From an uncultured Clostridium sp. (lineage in GTDB: Bacteria > Bacillota > Clostridia > TANB77 > CAG-508), in the NCBI GenBank assembly GCA_948468275.1, contig CAOKHI010000006.1:1-56519 (forward strand): a stretch of DNA of 56,519 nt, given 5' to 3'. Below, piece by piece: positions 28,638 to 38,264 of the stretch. The notes under the pieces are model-generated. The model saw nothing but the letters and a program-made list of their open reading frames with translations, had not been told where the DNA came from and made no database searches. Made by a program: the position numbers and the translations under genes. How positions within the stretch are numbered: position 1 is the stretch's first letter; every line of letters begins with the position of its first letter.

Positions 28638-30155
28638 ATGGAACAATTAAAAGATAAACTAAAATCAGTTAGAATAAAATTATTTTTAACCTTGTGTGTT
28701 GTAGTAGTTATAATAATATTATTCTTAATACTAATAAACAATTTTGTATTAGAAACATTTTATTTATATTCAAAACAAAAAAACATATATAATTTGTATA
28801 ATATAGTAAATGGCTATTATAACTATCAAAATACTAACATAAATTTAGAGTTAGAATTAGAAAAAGCAGCTATTAATAATAATTTTGACATACTAATAAA
28901 AACAGACAAAAATATAATGATATACTCAACTAATAATGATTTTATATCAGCATTCTCTAATAAGAATGCAATATCAGCTATAATAAATAAAGATGAAGAA
29001 ATATTGTATAAAAACGATAAAGTAACATTAAGAAAATTAGAAGATTCTACTAATGGTCTAACATTTATATTATTTACAGCAAAACTAGATAATGGATACA
29101 TATTATATGTTAGAATGCCAGTTGCATCAATACATGAGAGTGTAAAAATTTCAAATAGATTTTTATATTTAATAGGTGGATTAACAATACTAGTGGGTGG
29201 AATATTTGTATCATTTATATCAAGAAAATTTACCACTCCTATTGTAGAATTAAATAATATAGCAAAAAAAATGGCAAAACTAGATTTTAGTCATAAATAT
29301 AGAACAACAGATACAGATGATGAAATAAATGATTTAGGAAAAAGCATAAATATAATGTCAGATAAGCTAGAAAGAACAATAAAGCAGTTAAGAGCTACAA
29401 ATATAGAGCTAGAAAAAGATATAGAAGAAAAATCTAAAATAGACGAAATGAGAAAACAATTCATATCAGATGTATCACATGAATTAAAAACACCAATAGC
29501 ACTTATACAAGGGTATGCAGAAGGACTAATAGAAAATGTAAATACAGATGAAGAAAATAGAAAATTCTATTCAGAAGTAATTTTAGATGAAGCAAATAAA
29601 ATGGATAGACTTGTAAAACAATTACTAGAGTTAATGAAACTAGAATATGGCAAAAGAGATTTTAATAATGGAAAATTTGATATACAAGAGCTAATTTCAG
29701 AAATTGTAAGAAAATCTAAAGTGATGTTAGAAGAAAAAAATATAAAAGTAGACTATGTAAATGATAATCCAATAGATGTATATGCAGATGAATTTTATAT
29801 AGAGCAAATAGTAACAAATTATTTTACAAATGCAATAAAACATGCACAAGAAAAAGATGGGCAAAAATTAATAAGAATAACAAATAAAGTAAATATAGAA
29901 AAAAACAAAGTTAGAATATCTATATTTAACACAGGTCAAAACATAAAAGAAGAAGATATAAACAGAATTTGGAATAGATTCTACAAAATAGACGAATCAA
30001 GAAATAGAGAAGATGGAGGAAGCGGAATAGGTCTATCTGTAGTAAAAGCAATAATGAACAATTATGGAAATGACTATGGTGTAGTAAACAAAGAAAATGG
30101 AGTAGAATTTTATTTTGATTTAGATTTATCAATAGGTGTCAATCAAGATGCGTAA
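28638..30155 (+). CDS. Sensor histidine kinase
   Basis: A 505-residue membrane kinase paired with the preceding regulator. Two hydrophobic segments (about 14-37 and 176-197) bracket an extracellular sensor domain of about 135 residues. A HAMP linker, HisKA with the phosphorylated histidine in SDVSHELKTPIAL, and a HATPase domain (NYFTNAIKHA, GGSGIGLSVV) follow. The signal sensed is unknown. The stop codon lies inside the stem of the terminator that follows. Confidence 0.92.
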   Translation: MEQLKDKLKSVRIKLFLTLCVVVVIIILFLILINNFVLETFYLYSKQKNIYNLYNIVNGYYNYQNTNINLELELEKAAINNNFDILIKTDKNIMIYSTNNDFISAFSNKNAISAIINKDEEILYKNDKVTLRKLEDSTNGLTFILFTAKLDNGYILYVRMPVASIHESVKISNRFLYLIGGLTILVGGIFVSFISRKFTTPIVELNNIAKKMAKLDFSHKYRTTDTDDEINDLGKSINIMSDKLERTIKQLRATNIELEKDIEEKSKIDEMRKQFISDVSHELKTPIALIQGYAEGLIENVNTDEENRKFYSEVILDEANKMDRLVKQLLELMKLEYGKRDFNNGKFDIQELISEIVRKSKVMLEEKNIKVDYVNDNPIDVYADEFYIEQIVTNYFTNAIKHAQEKDGQKLIRITNKVNIEKNKVRISIFNTGQNIKEEDINRIWNRFYKIDESRNREDGGSGIGLSVVKAIMNNYGNDYGVVNKENGVEFYFDLDLSIGVNQDA

Positions 30156-30190
30156 GAACCACAATTACAAGTGTGTTCTTACGCATTTCT
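30148..30190 (+). terminator. Terminator after the histidine kinase gene
   Basis: A perfect 12-bp stem (ATGCGTAAGAAC with GTTCTTACGCAT) starts before the stop codon, followed by a T-rich stretch. Confidence 0.75.
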
Positions 30191-30330
30191 TATTTAGAAT
30201 AATATTTGATTTTTGTAATATTACAAAAATATTACAAAAATATTACGAATAAGTTACAAAAGCAATTTCCATTGACTTATAAATTACAACAATGATATAC
30301 TTATTGTATTAAAAAAAGAGTCTTCTTATA

Positions 30331-30362
30331 TAGTGTCAATAGGGACGTGGCTATTTGACACA
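30331..30362. repeat. REP-like palindrome, copy 1
   Basis: A nearly palindromic unit runs from GTGTCAATAGGGACG to its partner ending TTTGACAC. It belongs to the same family as the units at 30466-30503 and 46621-46652. Confidence 0.65.
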
Positions 30363-30465
30363 AAATATTAGTACCCTGCAATTGCATATAGAATAAACTG
30401 TTAATTCATATAGGGAATATGTATTAAAAAAGGATAAATATAAATTAAAAGAGCTAATAATATAA

Positions 30466-30503
30466 AATGGTGTCAAAAAGCCCTGTCCCCATTGGCACCA
30501 TTT
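30466..30503. repeat. REP-like palindrome, copy 2
   Basis: The unit has GGTGTCAAAAAGCCCTGTCC on one side and CCATTGGCACC on the other, with complementary ends. Together with copy 1 it forms a pair about 135 bases apart in the 365-base gap before the dockerin gene. The segment between the two copies has no gene. Such GTGTCAA..GGGAC palindromes resemble REP sequences mobilised by REP-associated tyrosine transposases, none of which is in the window. Confidence 0.65.
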
Positions 30504-30520
30504 AAACTTAGGAGGAAAAA

Positions 30521-32209
30521 ATGTTGAAAAAAGTAGTAAGTATAGTAATTTTAATGGTATTATTAATGTCTAGTATAATGACAGTAACATCTAATGCAGC
30601 AACATATACGCAAACAGTAAAAAGTGGAATAAGTGCATTTCCAGAGAGTTATCAAAAGTATTTAAAAGTATTAAAGGATTTACATCCAAACTGGAATTTT
30701 GAAGCATTTTATACAGGAATAAGTTGGGATGAAGTGGTAGCAAATGAAACAGATCATGGTCATAATAGAATAATAAAATCTGCTAATTCTTTGTGGAAAT
30801 GTAGTTGTGGAAATGTGGAAAGTGGATATGCATGTGCTTCAGCAGGTATAATAAAATATTATTTAGATCCACGAAATTTTTTAACAGATGATGTTAAGGT
30901 GTTTCAATTTTTAGAAATAACATATAATGAGCAAATACATACAGTTGCAGGTGTAAGAAGTATATTAAAAAATACTTTTATGAATGGAAATGTAACTTTT
31001 AATAAAGATGGAAAAGCAACAACAATGTCATATGCAGACATAATAATGGAAGCAGCAAAACAAAGCCAAATGAGCCCATATAGTATAGCAACAAAAATAA
31101 TACAAGAAGTAGGATCTAATGGAAGTGCATCAGTTAGTGGAACATATCCAGGATATGAAGGATATTATAATTTCTTTAATTATGGTGCAAATGATGAAGG
31201 AAATGCAGTTTCAAATGGATTAAGATATGCAAAAGAGAAGGGGTGGAATAACCAATATACATCTATAGTAGAAGGTGCGAAGCTACTTTCAAATTCATAT
31301 ACTAATGCAGGACAAAATACACAATATTTTTATAAATGGGATGTAGTAGGAACCACTGTAATAAAAGCAGGACAAACAGTACAAGCAAGTTCATCAAAAA
31401 TGTTTAGACACCAATACATGACAAATGTACAAGATCCAACAAGCCAATCAAAAAGAACATATAATACATATGTAGATAACAACATAATAGGTGAAAAACT
31501 AAACTTTATTATACCTGTATATAATAATATGCCATCTTCAAATAAACTACCAACAAACCTAACAAGTTCAGATGGAGCATTATATTATATGATAGGAACA
31601 GATGTAAGAGTTAGAAGTACACCTTCAACAAGTGGAGCTGTACTTGCAACAATGAAATCATTAGATGAAATAGTTGCAGTATTAGAAAGAGAAACATCTA
31701 CAGATTCAACAGGAAGAAAATGGGATAAAGTAAAGCTATCATCAGGAATTGTAGGATACATGGCAAGCCAATACTTAACACCATGTGATGGAAAAGTTGA
31801 TACAAATAATAATACTTCAACAGTAAAAGCCAAAATAGATTCAAATAATATAATATCAATACCAAATTTAACAGCAAAACAAGTAGCTACGGAGTTAAAA
31901 ATAAATGATTATGAATTACTAAAAGATAATAAGGTAGTTTCTAATGAAACAGTATTAGGCACAGGATATGTACTAAAAGATAAAAAAGCAAATAAGCAGT
32001 ATACTGTTATAGTAAAAGGTGATGTAAATGGAGATGGAAAAGTAAGAGCAACAGATTATATGAACATTAAAAATTATATAATGAATATATCTTCATTAAC
32101 AGATACACAAAAGAAAGCAGCAGATGTAAATGGAGATGGGAAAGTAAAGGCAACAGATTATATGTTAATAAAGAATTATATAATGAATGTATCTTCAATA
32201 ACATTATAA
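30521..32209 (+). CDS. Secreted glucosaminidase-SH3-dockerin protein
   Basis: A 562-residue secreted protein. A signal peptide (1-27, ending SNAA) is followed by a peptidoglycan glucosaminidase-type domain (about 35-300, with LKDLHPNWNFEAFY, MSPYSIATKIIQEVG and YNFFNYGA), an SH3b domain (about 350-425, with VRVRSTPSTSGAV), a linker, and a C-terminal type I dockerin. The dockerin has two near-identical repeats, DVNGDGKVRATDYMNIKNYI and its copy, each with the calcium-loop pattern DxNxDGxxxxxD. It probably trims the cell wall and docks to a cohesin. The next gene, 12 bases on, encodes a membrane-anchored Ig-like protein. Confidence 0.85.
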   Translation: MLKKVVSIVILMVLLMSSIMTVTSNAATYTQTVKSGISAFPESYQKYLKVLKDLHPNWNFEAFYTGISWDEVVANETDHGHNRIIKSANSLWKCSCGNVESGYACASAGIIKYYLDPRNFLTDDVKVFQFLEITYNEQIHTVAGVRSILKNTFMNGNVTFNKDGKATTMSYADIIMEAAKQSQMSPYSIATKIIQEVGSNGSASVSGTYPGYEGYYNFFNYGANDEGNAVSNGLRYAKEKGWNNQYTSIVEGAKLLSNSYTNAGQNTQYFYKWDVVGTTVIKAGQTVQASSSKMFRHQYMTNVQDPTSQSKRTYNTYVDNNIIGEKLNFIIPVYNNMPSSNKLPTNLTSSDGALYYMIGTDVRVRSTPSTSGAVLATMKSLDEIVAVLERETSTDSTGRKWDKVKLSSGIVGYMASQYLTPCDGKVDTNNNTSTVKAKIDSNNIISIPNLTAKQVATELKINDYELLKDNKVVSNETVLGTGYVLKDKKANKQYTVIVKGDVNGDGKVRATDYMNIKNYIMNISSLTDTQKKAADVNGDGKVKATDYMLIKNYIMNVSSITL

Positions 32210-32221
32210 AAGGAGGAAAAC

Positions 32222-33640
32222 ATGAAAAAAAATAAAATAGTTTTTATTTGTATATTACTAGTATTATGTTTATTAATATTATCAATAAATTCGTTTGCAG
32301 CTAAAGGAAGCTTTTCAATATCACCAACATCAAAGACTTTGAATGTTGGTGAGTCAGTTACAATAAATATTGGTGTTAGCAATTGTGAAGGAAAATTTAC
32401 AGTTAAATCTTCAGATAGCAGTATTGTAGCTGTAAATAAATCAGAGGCTTGGGGAGGACAACAAGGTGATACAATTGTTGCAACAGCAAAAAAAACAGGT
32501 ACAGCAACAATTACAATAACAGCGTTAGATGTAGCAGATACAGACTTAAATGAAGTAACAGGTTCTAAAAAAGTAACTATAACAGTTAATCAGCCACAAA
32601 CTACAACTCCAGATCAACCAAAACAACCAACTCCACAAGAACCAAACCAACCTACTCAAAAAGGAGAACTTACATCATTAAAAGTAAATGGAGCTAAGGC
32701 AAGTATAAATGGAAGTATAACAGTTGAAGCAAAAAGTAGTGTTAGTATTTCAGCAGTTACTAATACAGCAGAACATTGTGTAGTTACAGATGCATATGGA
32801 ACAAAGTATACAATTTATAGTGGAAATTCAAAAGATATAAAATTAAAAAATGGAACACAAAAAATAAGCATAAAATTAAAATCAGGCAAAGAATATAGTT
32901 TAACTATAATTAATAAAGAAAAAATAGGAGAAACTAAACCAAATGTAATAGATAAAGTAGATGAGGAAAAAGAAGAAGATAAACAAGACAAAATTGCATT
33001 GAAAAGTTTGAAAATTGAAAATTGTACTTTAACACCAGAATTTTCACCAGAAGTATATTCATACAAAATAGAATTAAATGAAGAACAAATTGATATTACA
33101 AAATTAGACATTAAAGCAGTAGCAAACAAGGAAGATGCAAAAATAGAAATAATAGGAAATGAAGACTTACAAATAGGTTCAAATACAATAACAATAATTG
33201 TAAAATCAGCAAATGGAGAAGAAACAGTAACATATCAAATAGAAGTTAACAAAGTAGAAAAGCAAGAAGAGGCATTATTAACAAATGCAGATATACAAAT
33301 TCCAAAACAAGAACAAGAAAGACAACCATGGGGATGGGGACCAAAACAAAAAGTATTAATAACAATACTTACATCAATAATAGCTATATTTGGAATAGTA
33401 TATGCAGTAATAGAGTATAGATATACTAAAAATAACCAAGGAGAAATTGAAATACCATATTCAGATATAGGATTTTTAGGAGTAGATTTTAAACAATCTG
33501 AAACAGATATTACTAGACAAGAAGAAAAGAAAGAAGAAGAAAAAATTACAAGTAGCATATTAAATGGTATAGAACCAGAACAAACAAATAGTTTTGAAGA
33601 AACAAAACCACGTTCAAAAAATAGAGGAAAGCATTTTTAA
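32222..33640 (+). CDS. Membrane-anchored Ig-like/cadherin-like surface protein
   Basis: A 472-residue protein with a signal peptide (1-25), a bacterial Ig-like domain of Big_2 type (about 28-122, with SPTSKTLNVGESVTI), a Pro/Gln/Thr linker, a second beta domain, a cadherin-like beta-sandwich repeat (about 262-340, with FSPEVYSYKIEL and ANGEETVTYQIEV), one transmembrane helix (about 377-397) and a charged cytoplasmic tail. It is probably cotranscribed with the dockerin protein. No cohesin sequence is recognisable by eye, so a docking role for it is only suggested by position. Confidence 0.75.
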   Translation: MKKNKIVFICILLVLCLLILSINSFAAKGSFSISPTSKTLNVGESVTINIGVSNCEGKFTVKSSDSSIVAVNKSEAWGGQQGDTIVATAKKTGTATITITALDVADTDLNEVTGSKKVTITVNQPQTTTPDQPKQPTPQEPNQPTQKGELTSLKVNGAKASINGSITVEAKSSVSISAVTNTAEHCVVTDAYGTKYTIYSGNSKDIKLKNGTQKISIKLKSGKEYSLTIINKEKIGETKPNVIDKVDEEKEEDKQDKIALKSLKIENCTLTPEFSPEVYSYKIELNEEQIDITKLDIKAVANKEDAKIEIIGNEDLQIGSNTITIIVKSANGEETVTYQIEVNKVEKQEEALLTNADIQIPKQEQERQPWGWGPKQKVLITILTSIIAIFGIVYAVIEYRYTKNNQGEIEIPYSDIGFLGVDFKQSETDITRQEEKKEEEKITSSILNGIEPEQTNSFEETKPRSKNRGKHF

Positions 33641-33675
33641 TTAAAAATTAGAATGAGTAATCAAAAAGAATTTTT

Positions 33676-33721
33676 AAGGGAGAATAAATAAGGACAAAAT
33701 GTCTTATTTATTCTCCCTTTG
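33676..33721 (+). terminator. Strong terminator after the Ig-like protein gene
   Basis: A 17-bp perfect stem (33676-33692 with 33703-33719) is followed by a T tract. It ends the two-gene dockerin unit. Confidence 0.85.
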
Positions 33722-33792
33722 CAGTAAAAAAATTACTTGATTGTGTAGTATTTTAATGTTAGTATCAATAAAATTATGTTATTAATATTAAA

Positions 33793-36168
33793 TTATAAAT
33801 TTAATTCTACAACAGTAACTCCCATTTCACCTTCACCAAAAGTACCAAGCCTATAACTTTTTACATGAGGATTTTTGTCAAGAAAATCATGTATACCTTT
33901 TCTTAAAATTCCAGTACCTTTTCCATGAACAATTCTAATAGTAGATAATTTAGAAATATAACAATCATCTAAATATTTATCTATTACAAAAATTGCTTCT
34001 TCAACATTATAACCGATAACATTAATTTGTGAACTAATGGTTTTAGATTTAAATGAAGAAGGTAGCTTAGAACTAGTAGAAGTTTTGTTAGAGGAAGTAT
34101 TTTTAGGCATATAAAGATTTGATACATTAACATTTAGTTTTGCACTTCCTATTTGAACTTGTACTTGATTAGATTTATTTGGTAAAGTTAAAATAGTACC
34201 TGTTTTATTGAAAGTATTTACAAAAACTTCCATACCAATTACAATATTTTCAAGGTTAATACTATCATTAGAAATGTTTGCTTCATTACTAATAGTTGTA
34301 GATATATCTTTTAATGAACTATTCAAACTATTTCGTATATTATTCAAATTTTTTAATGCAGAATTGTTAGAAGATGCAGAATTGTAAAGAGTATTAATCT
34401 CTTTTATACAACTTGTAGCCTCATCTTTAGCATTTAAAAGAATTTTTCTTGCTTCACTTTTAGCTTTTTCAATTATATTAGTTTCTTTATCTTTAATAGA
34501 ATTAAGTTTATCATCTAAAGACTTTCTTAAAAGTTCGATTTGAGCTGAATTTTTAGAAATAGTTTCTTTTTCATTTTCAATAAAGATTTTATCATCATAA
34601 ATATTTTTTAAAAGTTCTTCTATACTAATATCATTATCATTAATAAAAGATTTTGCTCTATTTATAATATCAGCATTTAATCCAAGTTTTTTACTAATAT
34701 CAAATGCATTACTCTTACCAGGAATACCCATAAGAAGTTTAAAAGTAGGGCAAAGATGTTCAACATCAAATTCAACACTTGCATTTTCAAAACCTTTATT
34801 AATTAATGCATAATTTTTTATTTCTGGATAATGAGTAGTAGAAATAGTAAGGAGCCCTTTATTAAAAAAGGTTTCCAAAATACTAATAGCCAAACTACTT
34901 CCTTCAATAGGATCAGTACCAGAACCTAGTTCATCTAATAAAACAAGACTATTACTAGTAGATAAATTAAGTATTTCAATAATATTACTCATATGAGCAG
35001 AAAAAGTACTAAGCGATTCATAAATACTTTGTTCATCGCCAATATCTGCAAAAATATTATCAAAAACATAAATAGAACTATTTTCCTTTGCAGGAATATG
35101 AAGTCCACTACATGACATTAAACAAAGAAGTCCAACGGTCTTTAAACTAACAGTTTTTCCGCCAGTATTAGGTCCTGTAATAACCAATGTAGAAAAATCT
35201 TGTCCAATATTTATATTAATAGGAACAGCAGTATTCTTATCTATTAAAGGATGCCTTGCAGAAATTAAATTCACATATTTTTGTGTATTAATTTTAGGCT
35301 CTATAGCATCAATACTCAAAGCATAATTTGCTTTAGCAAAAATAAAATCAATTTTACCAATAATTTCTGCATTACTTTTAAGTTCATTTAAAATAGGGGA
35401 TAAAAGAGCAGAAAGATTAGATAAAATATGTTCTATTTCAATATTTTCAGCAAGTTTTAAACTACTAATTTCATTATTAGCTTCAAATATACTTAAAGGC
35501 TCTATAAAAACAGTAGAACCAGATGAAGAAGTATCATGCACAAAACCTTTAATCATTGACTTATATTCATCTTTTACAGGTATAACAAATCTATCATTTC
35601 TAATAGTAATTACAGATTCTTGTATATATTTTGAATATGAACTAGAATGAATAAAGGAATTTAGTTTGTTTTTTATATTATCTTCTAAAACTCTCTTTTT
35701 TCTTCTAATATCTTGTAAGTCTTTAGAAGCATCATCACTAATTGTATTTTCATCTAATACTTTTGTTTTTATATTATTATAAATAGTAGGATTAGTGTAT
35801 AAAGAAGAAAATAGATTTTCTAAAGCACAATAATTATCATCATCAGAAAAATAGTATTGTTTCAAATCTGATGATAATTTTAAAATATGAGCAATTTCTA
35901 ATAAAGCTTTGCAAGATAAGCTACTAGCAGAATCTAATATTTTAGAATAAATACCCATATCACATATTTGAGATAAAGGTGCATTACCTTTCTTTAATAT
36001 TAAACTTGTACCACATGTAGTTTCTAATAGTAAAGAAGAAACTATTTCAGAGTTAGTTTCTGGCATTAAAGAAAGAGCTAAATTTTTACCAATATGTGTA
36101 ATGCAAAAAAATGACAAATTTTGTAAAATTTCACTATATTCTAACTTATTTAAATATTTTTCCAACAT
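33793..36168 (-). CDS. mutS2: MutS2 family protein
   Basis: A 791-residue MutS2. The N-terminal core/lever region carries VIRNDRFVIPVKDEYK-type sequence; the ATPase (about 320-515) has Walker A GPNTGGKTVSLKTVG, LLDELGSGTDP and STTHYPEIK. A coiled-coil/KOW-like linker follows, then a C-terminal Smr nuclease domain with IRIVHGKGTGILRKG. MutS2 restrains recombination and, in Bacillus subtilis, helps rescue collided ribosomes. Length and motifs are complete; I note ITIRNDRF in place of the commoner variant. It stands alone. Confidence 0.95.
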   Translation of the reverse strand: MLEKYLNKLEYSEILQNLSFFCITHIGKNLALSLMPETNSEIVSSLLLETTCGTSLILKKGNAPLSQICDMGIYSKILDSASSLSCKALLEIAHILKLSSDLKQYYFSDDDNYCALENLFSSLYTNPTIYNNIKTKVLDENTISDDASKDLQDIRRKKRVLEDNIKNKLNSFIHSSSYSKYIQESVITIRNDRFVIPVKDEYKSMIKGFVHDTSSSGSTVFIEPLSIFEANNEISSLKLAENIEIEHILSNLSALLSPILNELKSNAEIIGKIDFIFAKANYALSIDAIEPKINTQKYVNLISARHPLIDKNTAVPININIGQDFSTLVITGPNTGGKTVSLKTVGLLCLMSCSGLHIPAKENSSIYVFDNIFADIGDEQSIYESLSTFSAHMSNIIEILNLSTSNSLVLLDELGSGTDPIEGSSLAISILETFFNKGLLTISTTHYPEIKNYALINKGFENASVEFDVEHLCPTFKLLMGIPGKSNAFDISKKLGLNADIINRAKSFINDNDISIEELLKNIYDDKIFIENEKETISKNSAQIELLRKSLDDKLNSIKDKETNIIEKAKSEARKILLNAKDEATSCIKEINTLYNSASSNNSALKNLNNIRNSLNSSLKDISTTISNEANISNDSINLENIVIGMEVFVNTFNKTGTILTLPNKSNQVQVQIGSAKLNVNVSNLYMPKNTSSNKTSTSSKLPSSFKSKTISSQINVIGYNVEEAIFVIDKYLDDCYISKLSTIRIVHGKGTGILRKGIHDFLDKNPHVKSYRLGTFGEGEMGVTVVELNL

Positions 36169-36342
36169 AAAAACTCCTATAAATATTAAAAATATATTGC
36201 TATTATACTACAATTATATTACAAAAAGAATACATTTTATAAAAATTATAAAAAACTATTGCAAATGTTAAAAAATTATAGTATAAATATTTGTAGATTA
36301 AGAATACTAATAATAATATTTAATTAAGTAAGGAGAATTCAT

Positions 36343-36732
36343 ATGAAAAATTTAAGTAAAGTAATTTTAAGTGTAATGGTAACTATTTTATTAATCGCAT
36401 TAGCAACATCTGTATATGCAACAGATGGAATTCAAATTATAGGAAATACAAATGTAGATGACCCTATAAATATAACAGATACAAATACAACTACAACACC
36501 AGGAACAACAAATACAACAGACAATACAGTTGGAAACACAACAGGAACATTAAATATAATAAATACAACAAACACATCAAATAATACAAATACAAGCACA
36601 TATAATAATACAAATACAACAAACTTACCACAAACAGGTGCTGGAGATTATACAATGATTTTAATAATAGGTGCATTTGCAGTTGCAGCAGTATATGCAT
36701 ATAAAAGAATTAGCGATTATAAAGATATTTAA
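36343..36732 (+). CDS. Small LPQTG-anchored, Asn/Thr-rich wall protein
   Basis: A 129-residue sortase substrate. A signal peptide (1-27) is followed by a mature part of about 65 residues made mostly of Asn and Thr, then the sorting signal LPQTG (residues 92-96), a hydrophobic helix and a short charged tail. The Asn/Thr stretch probably acts as a flexible stalk or spacer; there is no recognisable domain. The cognate sortase gene lies tail-to-tail 26 bases away. RBS AAGGAG. Confidence 0.85.
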   Translation: MKNLSKVILSVMVTILLIALATSVYATDGIQIIGNTNVDDPINITDTNTTTTPGTTNTTDNTVGNTTGTLNIINTTNTSNNTNTSTYNNTNTTNLPQTGAGDYTMILIIGAFAVAAVYAYKRISDYKDI

Positions 36733-36742
36733 TAAATATAAC

Positions 36743-36779
36743 AAAAAACACAGTTATACTAATTAGCTGTGTTTTTTTC
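36743..36779. terminator. Terminator between the LPQTG protein and sortase genes
   Basis: The stem AAAAAACACAG/CTGTGTTTTTT surrounds the sortase stop codon in its loop. T runs on both strands allow use in both directions. Confidence 0.8.
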
Positions 36780-37449
36780 AGTTGCTTTAATAACTCTTCG
36801 ACGATTTTTTATATTATTACAAGTAATAAGAGTTATTTCTTTTTTACCATCTGTTTGTTGATTAATACATTCTAAATTATCATAATCAGTTTCATAGCTA
36901 TCGTAAACAGAATATTCAAGCTTAGCACCACCTAAATCATATATATTTATAATATCACCAATATTTAATTTCTTTAGCCTACTAAAAAATTTATAATTAT
37001 TATAATTATGACCAGCAACACACATATTACCAACTTCATTTGGCATAGGACCATAGAATCTACATGGAGCAATTTTTAACAGATCATCATTTATTTTAGA
37101 GATAATAGGATAATTAATACCTATAGAATTAATTTCAATTAAACCTATAACACTAAAATTATTATTATCTTGAATATATTCAGCAGGAGTACTTATTTTA
37201 GAAGCATTATAACTATCATCATTTTTATATAAATTTGTTATATTAAAATTATTAACAAGCTTACCGAGAAACTTTTTCTTGTTTATCATTATCATATAAT
37301 GTATACATATAAAATACCAAAAATCCAATAGCAAAACATGAACACAAAGCAAACTGCAATCTAAAGAAAGTATTTAAGTTTTTTATAGATATATTTTTAT
37401 GAGCTTTACTAAAATTTTCATCATTATCACAAATTAAAATTTGATTCAT
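36759..37449 (-). CDS. Class D-like sortase, +1 shift at CGG
   Basis: Transpeptidase that would anchor the neighbouring LPQTG protein. The start is the ATG at 37449 behind GGAGG. The first frame encodes 61 residues with one membrane helix (FALCSCFAIGFLVFYMY) and DNDKQEKVS, then CGG (37266-37264) and an immediate TAA. Skipping the C continues as GKLVNNFNITNLYKND into the sortase domain: VAGHNYNN with the catalytic histidine, LITCNN with the cysteine, and the arginine shortly after. The total is 229 residues, normal for class D. Without the shift, either the membrane anchor or the catalytic domain is lost. Confidence 0.85.
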
Positions 37450-37582
37450 TTTAATCCTCCGAAAATAATTATTTAATATTATTTTTTGTAAAAACGAAAA
37501 AAATATACACATGCAAAAAACTTGAAAAACAAATACATATATGCTAAAATTTCTGTAAAGATATATATAGGAGGAGATACTA

Positions 37583-38056
37583 ATGAGAAGTATGTCAAGT
37601 TATTTATTATTAATTTTTATGGTAATGTTTTGGATATTTAGGGTAATAGTGGCATTTACACATGCGATGGGAATAGAATTTGCTTTTGTACCTATGGATA
37701 TGAATATTGAAATAGTATTACTATTTGTAGCACTATTATGTATTTTATTAGTAGGAAAAAGAAAACTATTAGGAGCAATAATTTATGTAATAGCATATGG
37801 AATGTATTTTGGAGTAGATTTATATAATGCAATTATAGCATTATCAACAAATACATCAGGAATATCACAATATGCAAGCACACTTTCTTCTTTAATAGGA
37901 GTAGCAATTCCATTAGGAGTATTATTTAGTCTACTACTAGACAAAAACAGAACAGCACATCCAGTAGATAAAAAAACAGACTGGTTTTATAAAAATGAAC
38001 AATTTGATAGACAAATGGATGAAAGAGCAGATCAGAATGAGTATAAAAACTATTAA
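37583..38056 (+). CDS. Hypothetical four-helix membrane protein
   Basis: I do not recognise the family. The 157-residue protein has about four hydrophobic segments (roughly 5-27, 41-59, 65-85 and 100-120) and a charged 35-residue tail rich in Asp, Lys and Asn. AGGAGG precedes the ATG. It lies between the divergent sortase gene and rbgA; no functional link is evident. Confidence 0.7.
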   Translation: MRSMSSYLLLIFMVMFWIFRVIVAFTHAMGIEFAFVPMDMNIEIVLLFVALLCILLVGKRKLLGAIIYVIAYGMYFGVDLYNAIIALSTNTSGISQYASTLSSLIGVAIPLGVLFSLLLDKNRTAHPVDKKTDWFYKNEQFDRQMDERADQNEYKNY

Positions 38057-38118
38057 TGAAGGGAAAGTACTTTAATATTAACATATTTTAGGAATTTGAA
38101 AATCAATATATAATCTAA

Positions 38119-38152
38119 TTTTTAATTCCGTCGAATTCGACGGGGTTAAAAA
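38119..38152. terminator. Long palindrome, possible bidirectional terminator
   Basis: The centre CCGTCGAATTCGACGG is a perfect 16-base palindrome, flanked by TTTTTAA and TTAAAAA in inverted orientation. It ends the membrane protein transcript. With no loop bases at the centre, it could also be a protein-binding site. Confidence 0.5.
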
Positions 38153-38264
38153 TCAAGCTATTCTCATAATTTTATACTTATTGTTACTGAATGTGCAACA
38201 AAACAAATTACAATAATTACTGTGAGATATCGATAGAAGAATAGATAGAAAGGAAGTGAAATCA

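Noticed and set aside
36759..37352. Sortase starting from a start codon at 37352 in the downstream frame
   Set aside because: The upstream part of that frame is not protein-like and has no ribosome binding site, while the other frame supplies a good site, start and membrane anchor up to the CGG.
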